Positions 1 through 8,632 of a stretch of 64,000 nucleotides of DNA are shown one piece after another. A model generated the notes under the pieces. It saw nothing but the letters and a program-made list of their open reading frames with translations. It was not told the DNA's origin and searched no databases. Location: the NCBI RefSeq assembly GCF_002797855.1, contig NZ_PGFB01000005.1:62001-126000 (forward strand), read 5' to 3'. How positions within the stretch are numbered: the first letter of the stretch is position 1; each line of letters begins with the position of its first letter. The DNA comes from Compostimonas suwonensis. Its GTDB lineage: Bacteria; Actinomycetota; Actinomycetes; Actinomycetales; Microbacteriaceae. Both the position numbers and the translations under genes were made by a program.

Positions 1-2
1 CG

Positions 3-770
3 TGCGCTCTGCGCGGCAGCACCGAACAGGCGCGGGTCGGCGGGCCGCGTCCGCCCGGCCGGCACGACCGGCGCGGGCTCGGCGAGCGCCGGGTCCGGCG
101 GGGCGTCATGCGTTCGCAGCAGGCTGACGTGCCCGAGGGTCGGGTTGTAGGTCAGCGTGTACTCGGCGACCGTGACCGAGCGGTCCAGCGCCCCGACGGG
201 CGGGGCGTCGTAGACGTACCCGTTGACCAGGGCTGCGTCGGTCGTCTCCCGCCCGTAGTCCCACTGGGCCAGGTGCGCGACGGCCGCGTCGGGTCCGTCC
301 CGGTCGATGAGGGTCAGCACCTCGTCGGCCTCCTCGCCCTGGAGGAACACGACGCTCACCCACCGTGGCGCCGCCTCCGGCGCGCGGGTCGGGCCGTCGA
401 CGGCGATCCCGGCCAGGTCGACGCCGGCGGGCTGCCAGGCGATCCGGGAGGCGTGCTGCGAAGCCAGGTCGAGCCGCACCTGCACCTCGTCGAGCGCGTT
501 CGCGGCGAGGTTGAGTGCGTCGGCGGCGGCGAGCGCGTAGACCCGGCCGAGGAACGGGTCGCCGTCGTCGGTGCGGGCGAGCTCATGGGCGTCGACGTGG
601 CTGCGGGTGAGCTGGTCGAGCACCTGCCGCAGCGACCGGGTGCCGGCGATCAGCTCGCCGAGGACCGGGTAGGTGCTGGTCGGCGGCATGTCCCGCGTGG
701 CGTGCGCGAGGCCACGCAGCGCGACGGCGCTCTCCTTGGCGTCCGCGAGCGGGTCGGTCAGAGTCGGCAT
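3..770 (-). CDS. Conserved-type hypothetical protein of the conjugation block, 3' end cut by the window
   Basis: The reading frame opens at ATG 770-768 behind GGAGGACAACGCC and stays open to the window edge (256 codons seen). I do not recognise a named family. The N-terminal third is helical and acidic (SHVDAHELARTDDGDPF). The middle has a segment VVFLQGEEADEVLTLI followed by AHLAQWDYGRETTD, and the visible end is rich in Pro and Ala. It is 51 bases downstream of the SCO6880-family gene and in the same direction, so it is probably part of the transfer operon. A CGCGCACCT box lies 35 bases upstream of the start. Confidence 0.6.
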   Translation of the reverse strand, partial: MPTLTDPLADAKESAVALRGLAHATRDMPPTSTYPVLGELIAGTRSLRQVLDQLTRSHVDAHELARTDDGDPFLGRVYALAAADALNLAANALDEVQVRLDLASQHASRIAWQPAGVDLAGIAVDGPTRAPEAAPRWVSVVFLQGEEADEVLTLIDRDGPDAAVAHLAQWDYGRETTDAALVNGYVYDAPPVGALDRSVTVAEYTLTYNPTLGHVSLLRTHDAPPDPALAEPAPVVPAGRTRPADPRLFGAAAQSA

Positions 771-805
771 GGCGTTGTCCTCCGGTGGATGGGCTGTCGG
801 AAGAC

Positions 806-814
806 AGGTGCGCG
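806..814 (-). promoter_or_regulatory. CGCGCACCT box 1
   Basis: The minus strand reads CCCCGCGCACCTGTC, 35 bases before the ATG at 770. It is one of eight copies that sit just upstream of minus-strand starts in element A. Function unknown. Confidence 0.4.
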
Positions 815-821
815 GGGCCGG

Positions 822-2294
822 TCAGACGGTGCGGCACAGCGGCAGTGCGGCGGCGGCGAACGCGGCCGCCTGCTGCCCGACCAGGCGGCGCGTCTCGCAC
901 GACGCCTGGATCGCTGCCTGCTCGAGGGCGGACACGGCGCCCTCCAGCTCGTCGAGGGTCGGCGCGGACACGGCGATCAGGCCCGTGTAGCGCAGGATGC
1001 CGTGGCCGCTGGTTAGGTCCGCTTCCTGCTGGAGGACATCCTCGAACTCGGCGGACTGCTGCGCATCCTCGATCTGGCCGATCCGCTGACGCTGGTGTGC
1101 GTCGCTGATGTACTCGGTCTTCTTCTTGCGGATGTCGCGGGCGGCCTGGTCGGAGCGGATCGGGGTGGCGATCAGCGAGAACGCGCGCCGCACGCCCGAG
1201 GACAGCAGGATCGGGGCGAGGAACCCCGGATACACCAGCGACCGGGGCCATTCGGTGATCCACAGCACCGCGTGGAAAGCGGAGTCTGAGCGCAGGTGCT
1301 GCCAGCTCTCGGTGAGTGCGACGGGGCCGGCTGTGGCGAGGTTGCGGCCGAGGTCGCGGTGCCGTTCCAGGGTCGCCGCGACGGCTGGGTCATACGCCGA
1401 GCGCAGCATGACGGCGATCTCGCCGGGGCCGGCCCACTCCGAAGGGGTCAGGTCCGCGGCGCGCAACGCAGCGGACAGGGTGGTCATTTCCTGGCGCAGC
1501 ACGGCGGCGGCGCCCCTCATCCCGCCGCCAGCGGTGCGGATCGCGCGGGCTGCGGCGCGCATGTCGAGCGCGACCGAGAGCGTCGTGGCGTGCAGCTCCC
1601 CGGCGGGGCCGGCGCGGTCGATGAGCTCGGCGTACACGGTCGAGGTCCACGAGCCGTCGGCGCGGCCGTGCTCGGACCACCACTCGGCCAGGCCGCTGCC
1701 GGAGTCGGGCAGCGTGCGCTCCAACACTTGCACGCGCGCGAGCCGTCCCGACCGGCAGCAGGTCGCCAGCACCCGACCCCAGCCCGTGACGCGGCGCTCC
1801 TGCTCGCTGGGGTCCAGCAGCACGAACGCGGGATGGGTTACGGTCAGCACCGCCGTCAGGGTCTGGGCGTGCGGGTCGTGGATCATCGCGGCGTCAGTCG
1901 CCGGGTCGAGGTACTCTCGCAGCGCCGCGGCGTCGCCGGGCAGAGCGAGCGTGCCGGCCGGGCGAGGCTTGACGATCCGGGCGCGGAACAGCAGTTGCCC
2001 GCCCGTGGTCCGCCAGACCCAGCGCAACGCGATCGGCACCCACTCGATGAGCTTCCGGCCGCCGGCAGGCACCCAGGCCAGCACGGCGCAGAGCAGGCAG
2101 ATCGGGGCGGCGTAGGCCAGCAGGATGCCGCCGCCCATGTAGAGGGCGACGACGATCGACAGCGCCGCGACGGCGAGGACGAGCAGTTGCGACAGCGACA
2201 GGCCCAGCAGCACGCCGCGGCGGGTGAGCCGGCTGAACTTCACGGGGTGCAGCTCGGGTTCGTCTCGATGGCCGCCTCGGGTGCGAGATGCCAT
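822..2294 (-). CDS. SCO6880-family type IV secretion protein
   Basis: 490 residues. It matches my memory of the SCO6880 family, which is found in actinobacterial conjugative elements next to VirB4-like ATPases and shares a PrgI-like membrane N-terminus. Two close hydrophobic segments (about residues 32-50 and 53-72) follow a basic start with RLTRRGVLLGLSLSQLLVLAV. The remaining 400 residues are soluble, with a conserved-looking RVTGWGRVLA stretch and a long helical C-terminus. It presumably sits on the inner face of the membrane in the mating channel. The start ATG is 3 bases after the stop of the VirB6-like gene, so the two are co-transcribed. Confidence 0.8.
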   Translation of the reverse strand: MASRTRGGHRDEPELHPVKFSRLTRRGVLLGLSLSQLLVLAVAALSIVVALYMGGGILLAYAAPICLLCAVLAWVPAGGRKLIEWVPIALRWVWRTTGGQLLFRARIVKPRPAGTLALPGDAAALREYLDPATDAAMIHDPHAQTLTAVLTVTHPAFVLLDPSEQERRVTGWGRVLATCCRSGRLARVQVLERTLPDSGSGLAEWWSEHGRADGSWTSTVYAELIDRAGPAGELHATTLSVALDMRAAARAIRTAGGGMRGAAAVLRQEMTTLSAALRAADLTPSEWAGPGEIAVMLRSAYDPAVAATLERHRDLGRNLATAGPVALTESWQHLRSDSAFHAVLWITEWPRSLVYPGFLAPILLSSGVRRAFSLIATPIRSDQAARDIRKKKTEYISDAHQRQRIGQIEDAQQSAEFEDVLQQEADLTSGHGILRYTGLIAVSAPTLDELEGAVSALEQAAIQASCETRRLVGQQAAAFAAAALPLCRTV

Positions 2295-2297
2295 GAC

Positions 2298-3674
2298 CTA
2301 CTCCTTCTTCGCCGGGGGCTGCGGACGGGCCGGCGGGTCGGGCTGCCGTGGCGGCGGCGATGCCGGCGCGGCCGGCCGCGCCGGAGCGGACGGCGGGCTG
2401 CTCGGCGGTGCGGCCGGGGTGGGCGCGGTCGGCTCGGCGGCGTCTGCGTGCCCACCGACTGCGGCGGCGACGGCGTTGCCGGCCTTGGGTCCGGCAGTCG
2501 CGGCGGCTCCTGCGACCTTCGCGCCGACAACGACGGCCGCGCCGATCGGACCTGCAGCGGCCGCGCCGCCACCCGCCGCGGCCGCACCACCGCCCGCAGC
2601 ACCCGCGCCCGCTCCACCCGCTGATGCGCTGCCACCCCCGGTCCCGCTCGGGGGTGCCCCGGTGGGGGCCGCAGGCCGGCCGCCACCAGAGGGGGCGTCG
2701 CCGCCGTCGAGGATCTTCTTCGGGGACGCGCCGTTACCGCCCCCGCTCGGGACCGGCACGGGCCGGTTCATGGCGGACTTGGCCTCCTGTTCGGCCGACA
2801 TCGCGTGGTACATGTCGAACCCGACGAAGGAGATGAACTTGTAGGTCATGTACGGCGCGAACGCGGCGACGAGCATGAGGACGACGCCGGCGATCGGGTC
2901 GCTGATGGAGGCGAGGTCGAGGTCGATTGGTTGGGAGACCTGGGCGACGGCGACGAGGAAGACGACGACGAGGACGAGTTTGGACAGGATCAGGGCGATC
3001 ACGAACGTCGCCCACTTGCCGAACCAGCCGCGGGTCGCATCCCATGACGCGCCGGCCAGGGCGACCGGGGCGAATACGATCGCGACCAGCAGCAGCGCTT
3101 TGCGCACGAGCAGGGAGAACCACACGATCGCGGCGGCGGAGATCGCAAGCCCTGCCAAGAAGATCGTGATGATCGCGCCGACGCCGGGGGCGGCGATGTT
3201 GATGCCGGCCAGCGCCCCGCCGAGGAGGGCGATCTTGTCGCCCATGTCTTCCATCGAGTTGCCGGTGGCTTGGACGATGCCGATGCACAACTGGTCGGTG
3301 ATTTCCAGCAGCGTCCCGGTCAGGGTGAGGACGACGAAGGAGCCGAGCACGGATTTCGCCAGCCCCAGCGCGGCACGGGGCAACGCGCCGGGGTCGCGGC
3401 GGATCAGGCCGGTGATGAGCTGGAGGCAGAAGAAGATGAGCATCACGAAGATGGCGACGCCGAACAGCAGGTTGTAGACGCCGACGTACTCGGCGCCGGT
3501 GACGTCGACGAGGGTCGTGGTGTCGAACACGGACCACACGGCCTCGAACAGCCATCCCGCGGCGGCGCCCATTGCCTGCGCGAGCCAGTCGAACGGCGCG
3601 GCGACCAGGGAGGCGACGCCTTCGCCGACGGCGTCGCAGACGCCGGAGATCACGGGGATGTCGCACACGCTCAT
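2298..3674 (-). CDS. VirB6/TrbL-like polytopic conjugation protein
   Basis: 458 residues. An amphipathic N-terminus (MSVCDIPVISGVCDAVGEG) leads into about six hydrophobic segments between residues 65 and 290, including VGVYNLLFGVAIFVMLIFF, AAIVWFSLLVRKALLLVAIV and FVIALILSKLVLVVVFLVA. The motif FAPVALAGA with the downstream TRGWFGKW loop is typical of the TrbL/VirB6 fold of actinobacterial elements. The last 140 residues are a low-complexity Gly/Ala/Pro tail, probably cytoplasmic and disordered. It would form part of the inner-membrane channel. It lies between the VirB2-like gene and the SCO6880 gene. Confidence 0.75.
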   Translation of the reverse strand: MSVCDIPVISGVCDAVGEGVASLVAAPFDWLAQAMGAAAGWLFEAVWSVFDTTTLVDVTGAEYVGVYNLLFGVAIFVMLIFFCLQLITGLIRRDPGALPRAALGLAKSVLGSFVVLTLTGTLLEITDQLCIGIVQATGNSMEDMGDKIALLGGALAGINIAAPGVGAIITIFLAGLAISAAAIVWFSLLVRKALLLVAIVFAPVALAGASWDATRGWFGKWATFVIALILSKLVLVVVFLVAVAQVSQPIDLDLASISDPIAGVVLMLVAAFAPYMTYKFISFVGFDMYHAMSAEQEAKSAMNRPVPVPSGGGNGASPKKILDGGDAPSGGGRPAAPTGAPPSGTGGGSASAGGAGAGAAGGGAAAAGGGAAAAGPIGAAVVVGAKVAGAAATAGPKAGNAVAAAVGGHADAAEPTAPTPAAPPSSPPSAPARPAAPASPPPRQPDPPARPQPPAKKE

Positions 3675-3708
3675 GGGCGGCGCTCCCGGTGCGCGCTCGG
3701 GCGGCCCG

Positions 3709-3978
3709 TCATACGCTCTGGCCCACGTTCCAGAAGAAGTTGATGAGGGTGACGCTCGCGCCGCAGATGATCGCCGCGCCGCAGCTGACCAGGACGCCGA
3801 CCTTGCCGCGGCTGGCGAGGTGGGGGTTGCTGCTGTTCGCGCCGAAGCCCCAGATGATCGCCGAGACGATCAGGGCCAGGACGCTGAGGATCAGGCCCAC
3901 GGTCATGATCGCGCCGACGATGGTGCGCAGCTGCTCGATACCGGGCAGGCCGGTGCCGTTGGGGTCGATGTCGATCAC
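3709..3978 (-). CDS. Small two-helix membrane protein, VirB2-like (DUF6112 type)
   Basis: 89 residues starting at GTG 3978 behind AAGGAGCCCACC. Two transmembrane helices (about residues 22-44 and 60-84) are separated by a short polar loop, NSSNPHLASRGK. Size, topology and place next to VirB6-like and SCO6880 genes fit the small VirB2/TrbC-type or DUF6112 proteins of actinobacterial mating systems. It is a diverged paralogue of the next gene upstream (4049-4315): both share a helix ending near residue 46, a basic loop and a C-terminal helix ending in LIxxxxxxG. Confidence 0.65.
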   Translation of the reverse strand: MIDIDPNGTGLPGIEQLRTIVGAIMTVGLILSVLALIVSAIIWGFGANSSNPHLASRGKVGVLVSCGAAIICGASVTLINFFWNVGQSV

Positions 3979-4021
3979 GGTGGGCTCCTTGACGTTCGCG
4001 AGGGATGGGTTCTCGCGAGTC

Positions 4022-4030
4022 AGGTGCGCG
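4022..4030 (-). promoter_or_regulatory. CGCGCACCT box 2
   Basis: The minus strand reads GGCCCGCGCACCTGACT, 43 bases before the GTG start at 3978 and inside the gap between the two VirB2-like genes. Confidence 0.4.
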
Positions 4031-4048
4031 GGCCGTCCCGCGGGGGCG

Positions 4049-4315
4049 TCAGAGACCGGAGCCGAGGGTGATCAGCCAGTTCAGCCACGCGACGCCGGCG
4101 CCGGCGAGCACGGCGGTGCCGAGCGCGACGAGCAGTCCCGTCCGTGCGCGGGTGGCTGTCTGATAGTTGCCGTGTGAGGACGCCAGCGCCCAGGTGATCG
4201 CGCAGACGATGAGCATCAGCACGGCGATGATGAGCACGAACATCAGCAGGGCTCCGATGACCTGACGCAGTTCCGTCGCGCCCCCGGTGGCGCCGAAGTC
4301 GGGGAACACGTCCAT
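4049..4315 (-). CDS. Small two-helix membrane protein, second VirB2-like paralogue
   Basis: 88 residues from ATG 4315 (MDVFPDFGATGG). The start shares one base with the stop of the wall-hydrolase gene (TGATG), which implies translational coupling and decides this start over in-frame codons further upstream. Two transmembrane helices (about residues 21-43 and 61-84) flank a polar loop, SSHGNYQTATRAR. Likely a channel or pilin-like component of the mating apparatus. Confidence 0.65.
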   Translation of the reverse strand: MDVFPDFGATGGATELRQVIGALLMFVLIIAVLMLIVCAITWALASSHGNYQTATRARTGLLVALGTAVLAGAGVAWLNWLITLGSGL

Positions 4316-5496
4316 CAGGCCACCCCCGCGCCAGGGCGACATGCAGAGGTGCTGGCGGCGTCCAGGTCGAGCGCGCCATGTTCGGCCAGCCACGGCTCGG
4401 AATCAACGGCAGCGGCGTTCGACCCGCCTTCGCGGATCTCGAAGTGCAGGTGGGCTCCGGTGGACTGCCCGGAGGAGCCGACGTCGCCGATGTGCTGTCC
4501 GGCCGTCACGGTCTGCCCATCGGTGACGTAGATGGCGTTGGCCCACATGTGCGCGTAGGCGGACGCCACCCGTTGCCCTCCGACCGTGTGCTCGATGACG
4601 ATGAGGTTGCCGTAGCCGCCGGATGGTCCGGCGTGGGTGACCACGCCGTCGGCGATCGCGAAGATCGGGGTGCCGTCCGCGGCGGCGAGGTCGGTCCCCG
4701 TGTGCATCGACCGCTCACCGGTGATGGGGTGGATGCGCATCCCGAACGGGTCGGATCTCACCCAGGTTCCGGTCGGCAGCGGAAACACAATCCTGGTGGT
4801 CTCCGGCACGATCGGGGTGGCCGAGCCTCCGCCTCCTCCGCGTGGCGGGGTGGTCAGGACGCGCAGGATCGTCTCGGCCACCGGCCGGTAGTTCTGATAG
4901 CGGTCGGGGTAGGCGCTAACCTCGACCGCTTGCGCAGCCTCGCCGGGGTCCATCTGCTGCCAGCCGGGGATGTCGAGCAGCCCGCGCGGGCTCGGGTAGT
5001 TGGGGCCGTCAGGTCCGCCGTAGAACGCGCGCGCCTGGTAGTCGGGGTCCATCAGTTCCGCGACGGTTCCCCAGCCGGAGGCGGGTCGCATCTGGAACAG
5101 CCCGAGGCTGTCGTGGTCGGCGCCGTTCCCGTCGTTCGGGTAGTCGCCGGACTCGGGATAGGTGCCGGTGTTGGCGAGCATCCGCAGCCGCGATTCGGTC
5201 AGGGCAGCCATCAACGCGATGACGACGCCCGGCGCGCCAACGCCACTGGTGCGCCCGCCGACCGTGATGATCGTGGCCGCATGGGTCAGCTGCGTTCGGG
5301 TCAGCGTGATCGAGGTGCCGTCCGCCGCGGTCGCGGTCAGCTCCTCCGGGATGGCACCGACCGTCAGGGAGCCGGGCAGGCATGCCGCGGCCTGCATGGC
5401 CGGGTTGACCAGTAGCCCGACGGCCAGCAGCGCCGGCGACGGGCCGAGGAAGATCAGCAGCGCGAGGGCGAGGGCGAGCTTCTTCACGCCGATCAC
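4315..5496 (-). CDS. Bifunctional cell-wall hydrolase: lysozyme-like domain plus M23 endopeptidase
   Basis: 393 residues. It starts at GTG 5496, which overlaps the stop of the upstream gene as GTGA. An N-terminal signal/anchor (KKLALALALLIFLGPSPALL) is followed by a lysozyme/transglycosylase-like domain (about residues 55-215) containing SLGLFQMRPASGWGT. A Gly/Pro linker then leads to an M23 LytM domain (about residues 245-375) with the zinc motifs HTGTDL and HLHFEI and the SDPFGMRIHP lead-in. It would open the peptidoglycan locally for the mating channel. This two-domain layout is usual for VirB1-type enzymes of Gram-positive conjugative elements. Confidence 0.88.
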   Translation of the reverse strand: MIGVKKLALALALLIFLGPSPALLAVGLLVNPAMQAAACLPGSLTVGAIPEELTATAADGTSITLTRTQLTHAATIITVGGRTSGVGAPGVVIALMAALTESRLRMLANTGTYPESGDYPNDGNGADHDSLGLFQMRPASGWGTVAELMDPDYQARAFYGGPDGPNYPSPRGLLDIPGWQQMDPGEAAQAVEVSAYPDRYQNYRPVAETILRVLTTPPRGGGGGSATPIVPETTRIVFPLPTGTWVRSDPFGMRIHPITGERSMHTGTDLAAADGTPIFAIADGVVTHAGPSGGYGNLIVIEHTVGGQRVASAYAHMWANAIYVTDGQTVTAGQHIGDVGSSGQSTGAHLHFEIREGGSNAAAVDSEPWLAEHGALDLDAASTSACRPGAGVA

Positions 5497-6185
5497 CGCA
5501 GCGGGTTGTCGAGCTGCGAGAGCCGCAGCAGCCGGCACGGCCCGGTGGAGAACTCCGGCGCCGGTGGGGAGCAGACGATGAACACGGTGAACGACACCGG
5601 ATGTTCGGAGGTGATCTGCTGCCCGTTCCAGATGCCGGTGCGGTGCCGGGTCGCGTCGATCGTGAACGCGGTGGTGCCCGGTAGCAGTTGGCCGGGCCGG
5701 GCCTGCGCGAGTGCGTCCGCCCACCCATCCGGCACGCCGATGCTGTCGATAGTCAGGCTCTGCCGGGTGGCGTAGCCGCGCAGTTGCGCCCAGGCGGAAC
5801 TCGTCGGCAGGTAGCCGGTGATGTCCGAGGCGAGGCCGTTCTGCTCCCCGGTGCTGGTCTCGACGACCTCGAGCAGGACGTCGGCGATGTCCAGCGGCCC
5901 GTAGCCGGCTCCGGCGTCCCAGGTGAACAGGGTGGCCGCGACCGACCGAGCGAACTGCTCTGGGTTATGGGTGAGCCGCACGGCGGCGGGCTCGTCCGCC
6001 GTCGGGAATGTCTCGGACGGGTTCGGTGTGGAAGAGGTGCTCGGGGCCGGGGCGGGCGGGGCGTCGCGGCGGGGGCCGGCCAGCAGCCCGTACACGCCGA
6101 CACCCGCCAGGATCAGCAGCAGGCCGGCGGCGATCAGCGCGAGGATCAGGCGGGTGCGGCGTCCGGGTCGGGTGGTCAGCTCCAT
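5493..6185 (-). CDS. VirB8/TcpC-like conjugation membrane protein
   Basis: 230 residues. A short basic cytoplasmic start (MELTTRPGRRTR) is followed by one transmembrane helix (about residues 13-36), a Pro/Ser/Thr linker and a C-terminal extracytoplasmic domain of about 165 residues. That arrangement matches the TcpC/VirB8 class of Gram-positive conjugation proteins, though no sequence motif proves it. The stop overlaps the start of the wall hydrolase. No strong ribosome binding site is visible, and the CGCGCACCT box ends only 7 bases before the ATG. Confidence 0.6.
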   Translation of the reverse strand: MELTTRPGRRTRLILALIAAGLLLILAGVGVYGLLAGPRRDAPPAPAPSTSSTPNPSETFPTADEPAAVRLTHNPEQFARSVAATLFTWDAGAGYGPLDIADVLLEVVETSTGEQNGLASDITGYLPTSSAWAQLRGYATRQSLTIDSIGVPDGWADALAQARPGQLLPGTTAFTIDATRHRTGIWNGQQITSEHPVSFTVFIVCSPPAPEFSTGPCRLLRLSQLDNPLR

Positions 6186-6192
6186 GCTGTCC

Positions 6193-6201
6193 AGGTGCGC
6201 G
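6193..6201 (-). promoter_or_regulatory. CGCGCACCT box 3
   Basis: The minus strand reads CCCCGCGCACCTGGACAGC and then ATG. This is the copy closest to a start codon, in the 34-base gap after the parB-like gene. Confidence 0.4.
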
Positions 6202-6219
6202 GGGCGTCCCCGCGCTCGC

Positions 6220-7293
6220 TCAGAGGGCGATCAGACGGTGGGCGCGTGCCGAGCGCATCTGCTCGGCCATCTCGTTCAGCGCGTCGAGCACGGCCTCGAA
6301 CCCGGCCCACTGCTCCTCGTCGAGCGCGGCGGCGAGCTCGACGGGATCGAAGTGCGAGGTGAAGCCCTGCAAGTCGTCCACGGTGGCGACGAACACCCGC
6401 ACCGGGTAGCGGGCTGCCTCATCCGGCCCTGCGGCTGTCAGTGTCTGGGCGGGGCGACGCTTGGTCGCCCCGCGGACGCGGGCGAGCGTCTCGGCGGCGA
6501 CGCGCTCCAGTCCGGCCGCGCGGGTGGTGGCCTGCTGGCTGCGCAAGCGGGCGAGCGCGCGGGCCGCGGCGTCGCGGACCCCGCCGGGCTCGGTGTCGTC
6601 CTCGGCCAGACGCTCCAGTTCGGCGAGGGACTGCTCGGCCTGCGCCCGCCGGTAGGCGGGGCTGACGGGTCCGCCCTGGCCGATCGCGTCCAGCCCGGCC
6701 TGGGCGGATTCGCGCACGGACGCCGGCTGCGCCGCATCGGCGGCGAGTTCCTCCAGCCGGCCGATCTGCTCCAGCTTCGTGTATCCCTTCTTGCCGGTGA
6801 CGATCAGCGCCGCCTGCTCGCGGGTGTCACCGGCTTCAGTCTGCGGTGCCGTCGATTCGGCGGCACCGTCTGACCTGGGGTTTCTTCCTTCCGCGGTGAA
6901 CCTGCTGGCCTCCTGGCGGCGGGCGGCGTCCGCGGCGAGCTCGGCGCGCAGCTCCCGGTACAGAGATGCCTTTTCCAGGTCGGTGTAGTCCAGGCGGAGC
7001 TGGTTCTCGTCCTGCTCCGCCAGCAGCAGGGAGAGCTTGTCGGAGATCCCGGTGCGCACCCACACGTTCACGGTCTTCAGCCCGAGGTACTGCGCCGCCA
7101 AGTAGCGCCGTCCGCCACAGATGAGCAGCCCGTCAGGGGCGATCGTCAGCGGGTGCAGGAACCCCTGACGACGGATCGACTCCGCCAGCTCCGGGATGTT
7201 GCCCTGCTCGCGCCGGTGCCGATAGCCCATGCGGATCGCGTCGAGAGACCACTCCAGTTCGATGTGCCCGGCAGTCGGGTCGCTCTCGCTCAT
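6220..7293 (-). CDS. ParB/RepB/Spo0J-family protein
   Basis: 357 residues, ATG 7293, start and upstream stop overlapping as TGATG. The ParB nuclease-like N-terminal domain is clear: IPELAESIRRQGFLHPLTI (residues about 28-46) and LLICGGRRYLAAQYLG, the ParB box with its GGRRxxAA signature. A helix-turn-helix region follows (about residues 80-150), then a long charged helical C-terminus of unknown role. It probably helps maintain or replicate the excised element. No parA is visible next to it, so it may regulate or act alone. Confidence 0.82.
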   Translation of the reverse strand: MSESDPTAGHIELEWSLDAIRMGYRHRREQGNIPELAESIRRQGFLHPLTIAPDGLLICGGRRYLAAQYLGLKTVNVWVRTGISDKLSLLLAEQDENQLRLDYTDLEKASLYRELRAELAADAARRQEASRFTAEGRNPRSDGAAESTAPQTEAGDTREQAALIVTGKKGYTKLEQIGRLEELAADAAQPASVRESAQAGLDAIGQGGPVSPAYRRAQAEQSLAELERLAEDDTEPGGVRDAAARALARLRSQQATTRAAGLERVAAETLARVRGATKRRPAQTLTAAGPDEAARYPVRVFVATVDDLQGFTSHFDPVELAAALDEEQWAGFEAVLDALNEMAEQMRSARAHRLIAL

Positions 7294-8126
7294 CACACCT
7301 CGCCCCCGCGGACGGTGATCGGGTTGGCGAGGATGATCGTCAGGGCCAGGTCGTCGTCGGCGGCGATCTCGGCGACCGGATACCCGCGGGTCAGGCGCAG
7401 CAGCACTCCGCGGCCGGTGTTGGTCGCCGCGAGCGTCGGGTCCGGGCTGCCGAGCACGACCCGCAGCAGTGTCGTCCACGACACCCGCGGCATATCCAGC
7501 AGCGCGCGGGCGTGCTTGTCGCGGCGCAGCGACTCGTAGGCGGCTCGCCGCGATCCGGTCTCGATGAGCCGTCCGCTGATGTACTCGATCGCGGCGCGGG
7601 TGAGGTCCTCGGGCCAGTCCAGCGCGACGAACAGGGCGATGGTCTCCTCGAGGGCGCGGCGTGCCTGCTCGGAGCGGTCGTCGCTCTCGTCGTCTGTGTC
7701 CTCGGGTGCATCGACGCGGAACGCCGGGTGGTACTCGGTGATCGAGGTCTCCCGGTCGGAGAACCGCTCGGCCTCGTGGAAGCCGGAGTATTCGGCGCGG
7801 CGGGCCTGATGGGTGGAGCACAGCATCCCGGCGGCCTGCTCGTCGGCCTTCAGGGTGATGTCCACCGCGCGGGTGACGACCGCCCACGGGTCGTCGGCAC
7901 GGCGCACCGAGGACGAGCGCATCGCGTCGAACGCGGCCGGGGCGGCGTCCTCGGGCTCCTGCCGGTGCTTGCGGGCCAGGCCCGCGTACTTGCGGATCGT
8001 GTACTGCATCAGCGCCGCCGCCTCCGGGTCGGAGCGCCATGCGCCAGGGCCGGCGTCGTGCAGGCGGACGAGCAGAACGCGAAGTCCCTCGCTCGTGGCG
8101 AACGCGGGCTGAGTGGTGTGCAGCAT
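7293..8126 (-). CDS. Hypothetical protein with a sigma-factor-like N-terminal region
   Basis: 277 residues, ATG 8126 behind a strong GGAGGTGCCCGATC site, coupled to parB by TGATG. I do not know its family. Residues about 40-95 (IRKYAGLARKHRQEPEDAA, then AAFDAMRS and DDPWAVVTRAVDI) resemble sigma region 2 of ECF-type factors, where an EDxxQEAF segment is followed by PWxWLxRIAxN. No clear region 4 is visible; the C-terminal half instead has helical segments such as GRLIETGSRRAAYESLRRDK. This likeness is by eye and inferential. It could be an element-specific transcription regulator co-expressed with ParB. Confidence 0.55.
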   Translation of the reverse strand: MLHTTQPAFATSEGLRVLLVRLHDAGPGAWRSDPEAAALMQYTIRKYAGLARKHRQEPEDAAPAAFDAMRSSSVRRADDPWAVVTRAVDITLKADEQAAGMLCSTHQARRAEYSGFHEAERFSDRETSITEYHPAFRVDAPEDTDDESDDRSEQARRALEETIALFVALDWPEDLTRAAIEYISGRLIETGSRRAAYESLRRDKHARALLDMPRVSWTTLLRVVLGSPDPTLAATNTGRGVLLRLTRGYPVAEIAADDDLALTIILANPITVRGGEV

Positions 8127-8152
8127 GATCGGGCACCTCCTGTGTGACAGGT

Positions 8153-8161
8153 AGGTGCGCG
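8153..8161 (-). promoter_or_regulatory. CGCGCACCT box 4
   Basis: The minus strand reads GCCCGCGCACCTACCTG, 26 bases before the ATG at 8126 and just upstream of the ribosome binding site. Confidence 0.4.
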
Positions 8162-8218
8162 GGCACTCCCCAGCGGCCGGCCGGACGCTGAGGAAGGTGC
8201 GCATACTGGGGCTCCGGC

Positions 8219-8632
8219 CTACTTCAGCCCGAGGGGTTCGAGCGAGGTCTGCGCGGCCGGGGTGTTCACACCGAACGCGGTCACCGGGGCGAGCCGGTGC
8301 GAGCGGCGCGCGATCCCGCGACGGGAGACCGCGACCGCGTTGGACGGCAGCCGCCGGGTCCGGCGGGCCAGCTCCGCCTGGAAGTCGATGCCCCGGCTCG
8401 ATGCGCGCCCGCTCAGGCTGACGAACAGGTCGGTCGGACGCACCCACGCCACCGTGCTGCGGGCCGACGTCGCGGCCGGCGACGTGCCCGCAGCCTGACG
8501 GGACGGGTCGCCATGCACCGCGAGCTCGGACACGTCCGGCTCTGACCGCTCGGCGGCCGGGCGAACCAGCTGCGGGCCGGCCGCGCGCAGGTGGTCGTGA
8601 GACGGCTGCCCGTCGTGGATCGCGTCGCTCAT
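8219..8632 (-). CDS. Small hypothetical protein
   Basis: 137 residues from ATG 8632, which overlaps the stop of the DUF2637 gene by 4 bases (ATGA); GGAAGGAACGCCCTC precedes it. No domain is recognisable. The first half is polar and probably disordered. The C-terminal half is basic (ELARRTRRLPSNAVAVSRRGIARRSHRLAP), so nucleic-acid contact is possible but unproven. A CGCGCACCT box lies inside the upstream gene, 46 bases before the start. Confidence 0.5.
   Translation of the reverse strand: MSDAIHDGQPSHDHLRAAGPQLVRPAAERSEPDVSELAVHGDPSRQAAGTSPAATSARSTVAWVRPTDLFVSLSGRASSRGIDFQAELARRTRRLPSNAVAVSRRGIARRSHRLAPVTAFGVNTPAAQTSLEPLGLK

Noticed and set aside
271-279. Additional CGCGCACCT copies at 271 and 15407
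   Set aside because: Both encode Val-Ala-His-Leu inside genes and are not near a start codon; left out of the regulatory set.
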